Positions 61,321 to 64,000 of a DNA stretch of 64,000 bases are shown in pieces (position 1 is the stretch's first letter; every line of letters begins with the position of its first letter). Under the pieces are notes generated by a model. It saw nothing but the letters and a program-made list of their open reading frames with translations, did no database searches and had not been told where the DNA came from. The stretch is from SZUA-100 sp965248135 (GTDB lineage Bacteria > Pseudomonadota > Alphaproteobacteria > Rhizobiales > Rhizobiaceae): positions 62,001-126,000 of the forward strand of contig CBDFIN010000010.1 of assembly GCA_965248135.1 (NCBI GenBank), read 5' to 3'. The position numbers and the translations under genes are program-made.

Positions 61321-62158
61321 CAAGCTCCTGTATGTTGCGAGAACCCGTCCGTTGGGCCGGTGTGCGCATATAGAGTGCCGCGAAAGATTCACTTTGTTGC
61401 AGTTCCAGCCGTCCCTCGCGTACAAGTTCGAGGCTGGCGGCAAAACTGCTGGCCATCACGCTGCTGCGCATTTCAGGCTCGCTCAGAAATTCCCATAAAT
61501 ACCTATCCAACGGCACCCAGTCGGGGATCACGCCAATCATCCGGATCAACAACTCCCTTGCTTCCTTGAGCGACCAGACAACCCGCTTTGAGATATGGAC
61601 ATAATTGACCGCGCTTCGCTGACGTTGGGTCGCGTAGGCTGTTAGCAGATCATAAAGAGTGGCTGAAAACTCGTTACGTTTTTCCACAATTGTCGGCTCT
61701 GGCCTGCCGCGCGCAAAGACATCACGGGTCAAACGATTGCGGTTGACCAATTTGGTTGCAGCCTCTCGCATCGCTTCAAGGCGCTGCAGACGAAACGCCA
61801 GCTGCGTCGCCAGTTCCTCGCCCGTTATCTCATCGTCATCTGGCACCGGCAACAAAAGTTTCGACTTCAAATACGCCAGCCATGCCGCCATCACCAGATA
61901 ATCTGCCGCCAATTCCAGTCGTAATCGGCGCACCTGTTCGATAAATTTCAGATACTGTTCGGCCAACGCCAGGATCGAGATTTTCGACAAATCGACCTTC
62001 TGGGTCCGGGCAAGCAACAACAGCAGGTCCAATGGCCCTTCAAAACCATCCAGATCGATGGAGAATTGAGGATCGGCGACCGCCCGGTCAACAGGGCTGT
62101 CGGCATTCCAGAGGCTGGATTGCTCACTTTGCATGCCTTCTTCCGTGCCAGCGGTCAT
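61304..62158 (-). CDS. scpA: Segregation and condensation protein A
   Basis: ScpA (284 residues) is the kleisin that bridges SMC heads in chromosome organisation. The N-terminal SMC-binding region (FEGPLDLLLLLARTQKVDLSKI) and the later YLVMAAWLAYLKSKLLLP segment are standard. The C-terminal winged helix binds SMC. It lies 7 bp after nagZ and overlaps scpB. Confidence 0.95.
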   Translation of the reverse strand: MTAGTEEGMQSEQSSLWNADSPVDRAVADPQFSIDLDGFEGPLDLLLLLARTQKVDLSKISILALAEQYLKFIEQVRRLRLELAADYLVMAAWLAYLKSKLLLPVPDDDEITGEELATQLAFRLQRLEAMREAATKLVNRNRLTRDVFARGRPEPTIVEKRNEFSATLYDLLTAYATQRQRSAVNYVHISKRVVWSLKEARELLIRMIGVIPDWVPLDRYLWEFLSEPEMRSSVMASSFAASLELVREGRLELQQSESFAALYMRTPAQRTGSRNIQELDVNHG

Positions 62159-62165
62159 AAATTAC

Positions 62166-63185
62166 CTAGCTCACACCACCTGCTAAAACGGTGGCAAACT
62201 CGTCGCGTAACGCCTGTTCGTCGCTTGCATCTACTATTCCAATGCCCTGCATCGCCTGTTGGGCCCGCGCCAGTGTCTTGCCGGACATTTCCGGCGAGTT
62301 GGCGGCAACATCTTTCATTTCAGTCATATCGCCATTGCAATGAAGCACAATATCAACACCTGCCGCAAAGATTTGCTTGCTTCTTTGGCCACAATCCCCA
62401 GAAAGCGCCTTCATAGAGACATCGTCGCTCAACAGCAGACCATCAAATCCGAGTTCCTTGCGAATCACTTGTGATATCATAGTCTTGGATGTGGTCACCG
62501 GGCAAGTTGGATCAATGGCGCGAAAAACGATATGGGTGGTCATCGCCATCTTGACGCTTGCCAATGCCTTGAACGGAACGAAATCGGTTTTTTCCAGTTG
62601 ATCACGGCTGGCATCGACAACGGGCAACACGTCGTGGCTGTCGGCCTTTGAACGCCCCTGCCCCGGCATATGCTTTATCACCGGCATCACCCCTCCGGCG
62701 ATCAAACCATCGCAGACACTTTGCCCAAGCTCAATGACCATCTTGGGGCTATTGCCAAAGGAACGGTCGCCGATGGCATCGTGAGCGCCCGGCGTAATGA
62801 CATCGAGCACCGGCAGGCAGTTTATGGTTATGCCGAGCTTCAGCAAATCAAAGGCATGTAATCGGGCCAGCAACCAGGCGGCGCGGTGGGCCTGTTGCCT
62901 GTTATTTTGGTAGAGAGCGCCTATGGCGGCAGCCGGCGGGTATTTGGCCCAATTGGGCGGTTTCAGCCGCTGAACGCGGCCACCCTCCTGATCGATCAAC
63001 ACTGGGGCATTTTGATCGCCAACCGCATCGCGAAACGCGGCACACAATTCGGCCACCTGTTGGGGCTCGTCGATATTATGGGCAAACAGGATCAGTCCCC
63101 AGGGGCGCTCATTTTTCAAAAAAGCGTACTCATCCGCGGTTAGCGAAAGGCCAAGACATCCGGTTGTAAACGATTTTGCTGCCAT
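62166..63185 (-). CDS. nagZ: Beta-N-acetylhexosaminidase NagZ (GH3)
   Basis: NagZ (339 residues from the ATG at 63183-63185) removes N-acetylglucosamine from cell-wall muropeptides in recycling. The GH3 motifs are present: LIDQEGGRVQRL, VIKHMPGQGRSKADSH with the catalytic Asp-His dyad, and the nucleophile Asp in LLSDDVSMKAL. The usual GHG in the second motif is GQG, a His-to-Gln change. The frame from 63329 adds 48 unconserved residues. In many alphaproteobacteria nagZ is followed by scpA and scpB, as here. Confidence 0.94.
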   Translation of the reverse strand: MAAKSFTTGCLGLSLTADEYAFLKNERPWGLILFAHNIDEPQQVAELCAAFRDAVGDQNAPVLIDQEGGRVQRLKPPNWAKYPPAAAIGALYQNNRQQAHRAAWLLARLHAFDLLKLGITINCLPVLDVITPGAHDAIGDRSFGNSPKMVIELGQSVCDGLIAGGVMPVIKHMPGQGRSKADSHDVLPVVDASRDQLEKTDFVPFKALASVKMAMTTHIVFRAIDPTCPVTTSKTMISQVIRKELGFDGLLLSDDVSMKALSGDCGQRSKQIFAAGVDIVLHCNGDMTEMKDVAANSPEMSGKTLARAQQAMQGIGIVDASDEQALRDEFATVLAGGVS

Positions 63186-63330
63186 GATTCGGCCAAGTAT
63201 AGCCGTTTTGTTGCAATTTCTCAGCCTATTGGTTTCCGGTTTGGCGAGGAATAATTGTTTGGCGATAAAAAACGCCCGCGACCTGCCGCATTGTGTTTGG
63301 TGCCAAAGGGATAAGGCTTGGTTTTTCAAA

Positions 63331-63365
63331 TTGAACCTTTACGGGCTTAGGACCCGTACATTCAA
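63331..63365 (-). terminator. Possible terminator hairpin after the MttB-family gene
   Basis: TTGAA (63331-63335) and TTCAA (63361-63365) flank TACGGG (63340-63345) and CCCGTA (63353-63358), giving a two-part stem around the stop codon of the MttB-family gene. No T-run follows on the minus strand, so the function is uncertain. Confidence 0.3.
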
Positions 63366-64000
63366 TCGGATTGCCGCATCGCGGCCTGCGGTAGCGCGAT
63401 GTCGAAATGTTCACGGATTTTTGGGTCGGCAGTGGAAGAAATATAGGCCGGATAGTGACTTGAAAGCACGCCGCGTGCCTGGTCGCGGGCACGGGTCCAA
63501 AGGTCAGGTCCGTCCTTGTCGCCCCATTCGCGCGGGGTGTCACGATCGGCCAGAACCGGATAGTAATAATCGCGCTGCATGGCGGCCATGGTGTGGGCGG
63601 AACCCAGAAAATGCCCGGCCCCGGTGGCAACATCCTTGATGGTGTCAAAACCCAGCGTCTCGTCATTCACTTCAATACCGCGTATCAACCTGTTGATATG
63701 ACATAACATTTCGTTGTCTGCCACAAATGCCTCAAAGGAAACGCCAAGCAGGCTCGCCATCATGCCGGTGGATTCATAAATCATATTGCCACCGGCCAGA
63801 CCGGCAGCAACTGCTGCAATCGCTTTTTCGGCACCCATTTGCGCATCGACAGCCTTGGCATCAGTCATTGAACTGGCAATGCCGCTCGGCAGCCCCAAGC
63901 TGTTGCTGATTTGAGCAGCACCGGCATTCATCATCGAAATCTCACCGCCACCACCACAAAATGCACCGGTCCTGAGATCGATCACCAAAGGCCAGTTGGA
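63362..64000 (-). CDS. Trimethylamine methyltransferase (MttB) family protein, partial C-terminus
   Basis: The frame ends at 63362 and is open to the right edge, giving the last 212 residues. It resembles the C-terminal half of MttB-family corrinoid methyltransferases: the SNWPLVIDLRTGAFCGGGGE region, then TDAKAVDAQMGAEKA and LRLIRGIEVNDETLG-like sequence around INRLIRGIEVNDETL. In the visible part no in-frame TAG occurs, so it is probably a pyrrolysine-free homologue of the MtgB/MttB2 type, which act on glycine betaine, carnitine-like or other quaternary amines. The exact substrate and the N-terminal half are not visible. Confidence 0.85.
   Translation of the reverse strand, partial: SNWPLVIDLRTGAFCGGGGEISMMNAGAAQISNSLGLPSGIASSMTDAKAVDAQMGAEKAIAAVAAGLAGGNMIYESTGMMASLLGVSFEAFVADNEMLCHINRLIRGIEVNDETLGFDTIKDVATGAGHFLGSAHTMAAMQRDYYYPVLADRDTPREWGDKDGPDLWTRARDQARGVLSSHYPAYISSTADPKIREHFDIALPQAAMRQSD

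Noticed and set aside
63362..64000. Pyrrolysine-encoding UAG in the MttB-family gene
   Set aside because: No in-frame TAG occurs in the visible C-terminal part. The N-terminal half is outside the window, so the matter is open but unsupported.

Overview
The window reads as a chromosomal segment of an alphaproteobacterium of the Hyphomicrobiales (Rhizobiales) type. The strongest reason is the right-hand third, where nagZ-scpA-scpB, tatA-tatB-tatC-serS-surE-pcm-nlpD-like, a DUF815 ATPase, yajC, a fused secDF, a Mth938-domain gene and a squalene/phytoene-synthase-like gene follow one another in an order known from that group. No rRNA, tRNA, CRISPR array, prophage or insertion sequence was recognised. 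Both ends are cut: an unidentified membrane-protein gene at the left and an MttB-family methyltransferase gene at the right.

Region by region. (1) 1-2.7 kb: D-lyxose isomerase, 1-Cys peroxiredoxin, a rhodanese gene that looks like the tail of a persulfide dioxygenase-rhodanese fusion, and about 390 bp without a clear gene. (2) 2.7-5.3 kb: arginase and ornithine cyclodeaminase (arginine to ornithine to proline) divergent from an Lrp/AsnC regulator. (3) 5.3-12.3 kb: an RND pump with its periplasmic adaptor, recJ and a CoA-binding protein gene. (4) 12.5-17.1 kb: a tight operon for the protocatechuate 4,5-cleavage pathway (galB, ligK/galC, galD, ligI, ligA, ligB), complete from ring opening to pyruvate and oxaloacetate except for the ligC dehydrogenase. 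(5) 17.3-19.7 kb: a visibly AT-richer pair making nucleotide-sugar precursors for a surface polysaccharide (UDP-sugar dehydrogenase and UDP-glucuronate epimerase type). (6) 19.7-28.1 kb: a 4Fe-4S uracil-DNA glycosylase relative, a glutathione transferase, a membrane-anchored nuclease, a sensor histidine kinase, cobT/cobS, DUF1289, an aspartic protease, a TauE/SafE transporter and dusA. (7) 28.2-36.5 kb: thrS, then two adjacent palindromic elements, then an operon transcribed leftward in the order FlK-type thioesterase, molybdenum oxidoreductase (PadB-like), fused FeS/membrane-anchor subunit (PadC-PadD-like) and phenylacetate-CoA ligase. (8) 36.7-42.9 kb: NUDIX, DUF983, rnr, topA. (9) 43-48.4 kb: a small helical protein, a lipoprotein with a possible Cys-His-Asp triad, trmFO, and a group of membrane and lipid genes (unknown, sterol-desaturase family, small membrane protein, NDUFAF6-like). 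(10) 48.4-64 kb: the conserved block named above, with an orphan iron-type ABC ATPase gene between scpB and tatA.

The organism appears to be an aerobic or facultative heterotroph able to use aromatic compounds. The most interesting part is the leftward operon at 30.4-36.5 kb. By family membership it should activate an arylacetate to its CoA thioester, oxidise it at the alpha carbon with electrons passed to the membrane quinone pool, and release CoA with a dedicated thioesterase. This chemistry is known from anaerobic phenylacetate degradation, yet the only ring-cleavage genes in view (ligAB) need oxygen. The two palindromes next to paaK, one of which supplies the paaK stop codon, are the clearest unexplained DNA structure.
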